Shown piece by piece: positions 17,496 to 18,039 of a DNA stretch of 18,039 nucleotides. Source of the DNA: Dissophora ornata (taxonomy: Eukaryota; Mortierellomycota; Mortierellomycetes; Mortierellales; Mortierellaceae); contig MU617242.1 of NCBI GenBank assembly GCA_025201705.1, forward strand, positions 1 to 18,039. Direction: 5' to 3'. The notes under the pieces were generated by a model. The model had not been told where the DNA came from, did not search any database, and saw nothing but the letters and a program-made list of their open reading frames with translations. The stretch's first letter is position 1; every line of letters begins with the position of its first letter. Made by a program: the position numbers and the translations under genes.

Positions 17496-17924
17496 CCGGA
17501 TTTGTTAAGATAAACGGTTAGATGTCGCAATGAACATGCCACCAACCATTGATGGTTTTTGGGTGACACCCAAGACACAACTCCCTCCCCAGCCGAAGTG
17601 GGCGTATAGCTGAATAATGTTGATCGCCGTGCAACCGCCTGGGGGTGTAAAAATAGGTAACCTTGTCAACATCACCATTCGCGGACCTGTCTATGTCTAC
17701 GACGTGGTGTTTTACCTCAATTTAGCCAGTCGGAGCCGGATGGTCAATCTTGGGGGAGGGGTTGTTGTTGTTGTTGTCGCATGTTTGTTTAAGCGAGTGT
17801 ACAAGGTCGAGCGTAGGTTCTGGTGCATCATTGTCCTGCAGACACGGGTTCCGGTGTTGCCGCCGGGTTTTTATGTGTTGAAATCGAGAAGCCTAAAAAA
17901 AAATATATAAAAATACAAAAAAGA
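17496..17924. other. Intergenic region right of PMT2
   Basis: No recognisable gene. A 97-codon plus-strand frame starting at 17617 contains a Val run from a GTT microsatellite (about 17761-17778) and has no family features, so I do not call it. TATATAA at 17904-17910 lies too close to the ATG at 17925 to be its ordinary TATA box. Confidence 0.5.
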
Positions 17925-18014
17925 ATGAGCAGTGCCTCAGATGACGACGAAATGTCTCACGTTGCTATACCGGGAGTTCGACGCGAAATTGCAAAACCTG
18001 TCTCTGAAAAATAA
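17925..18014 (+). CDS. Doubtful 29-codon ORF at the right edge
   Basis: An ATG at 17925 opens a hydrophilic 29-residue frame starting MSSASDDDEMSHVAIPGVRR and ending with TAA at 18012-18014. The acidic Ser/Asp start resembles many nuclear-protein N-termini, and GTAAAA directly after the stop could be a splice donor, but the stop would precede it. It may be a first exon spliced from an earlier donor into sequence beyond the window, or chance. Confidence 0.2.
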   Translation: MSSASDDDEMSHVAIPGVRREIAKPVSEK

Positions 18015-18039
18015 GTAAAAAAAAAAAAAGACATCTGTG

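Noticed and set aside
17617..17910. 97-codon plus-strand frame right of PMT2
   Set aside because: It contains a Val run from a GTT microsatellite, has no family motif and no leader or promoter features, and lies where PMT2 3' flank is expected.

Overview
This window looks like nuclear DNA from an early-diverging filamentous fungus. Mucoromycota, and within it a Mortierella-like genome, is my best guess, but that is inference. Five of the six well-supported genes are split by short spliceosomal introns (about 72-192 nt) with GTAAGT/GTATGT-type donors and YAG acceptors. Leaders are CT- and CAA-rich, poly-Gln, Asn and Ser tracts are common, AATAAA signals lie behind two genes, and the protein set (Scd6/LSM14, PUF, parvulin-14, PMT2-type O-mannosyltransferase) is eukaryotic and compatible with fungi. 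There are no operons or bacterial signals and no recognisable transposon proteins.

Layout. 1-2103: no convincing gene, but a cluster of GCCAAGA words that includes a 20-bp perfect palindrome and a 12-bp-arm inverted repeat. 2306-3526 (+): an intronless three-zinc-finger transcription factor, Crz1-like in finger layout, ending in a 25-A run. 3900-4951 (-): a two-exon single-pass membrane protein that I do not recognise. 5690-9267 (-; the 5' end may extend further): a six-exon PUF (Pumilio) RNA-binding protein with a coiled coil, an atypical CCCH motif, a 27-Gln tract, eight PUF repeats and a Met/Asn/Gly-rich tail. 10843-11548 (-): four-exon parvulin-14 (PIN4-type) prolyl isomerase. 11998-13765 (+): five-exon Scd6/LSM14 translational repressor, divergent from PIN4 across a 449-bp shared promoter region. 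14460-17420 (+): six-exon protein O-mannosyltransferase of the PMT2 subfamily, with a 15-nt microexon. 17496-18039: mostly non-coding, with one doubtful short reading frame near the right edge.

How the genes relate. PUF and Scd6/LSM14 both act in cytoplasmic mRNA repression and RNP granules, and both have low-complexity tails. PUF-type UGUA motifs lie downstream of the PUF stop codon and just upstream of the LSM14 poly(A) signal, so auto- and cross-regulation is a testable idea. PMT2 is an ER glycosylation enzyme and PIN4 a ribosome-biogenesis or chromatin isomerase. Their placement looks like ordinary fungal gene order, not a functional cluster. I see no clear new defence or mobile system. 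The items most worth following are the GCCAAGA cluster, the in-frame alternative donor and altered CCCH in the PUF gene, the PMT2 microexon, and the intronless zinc-finger gene with its A-run.
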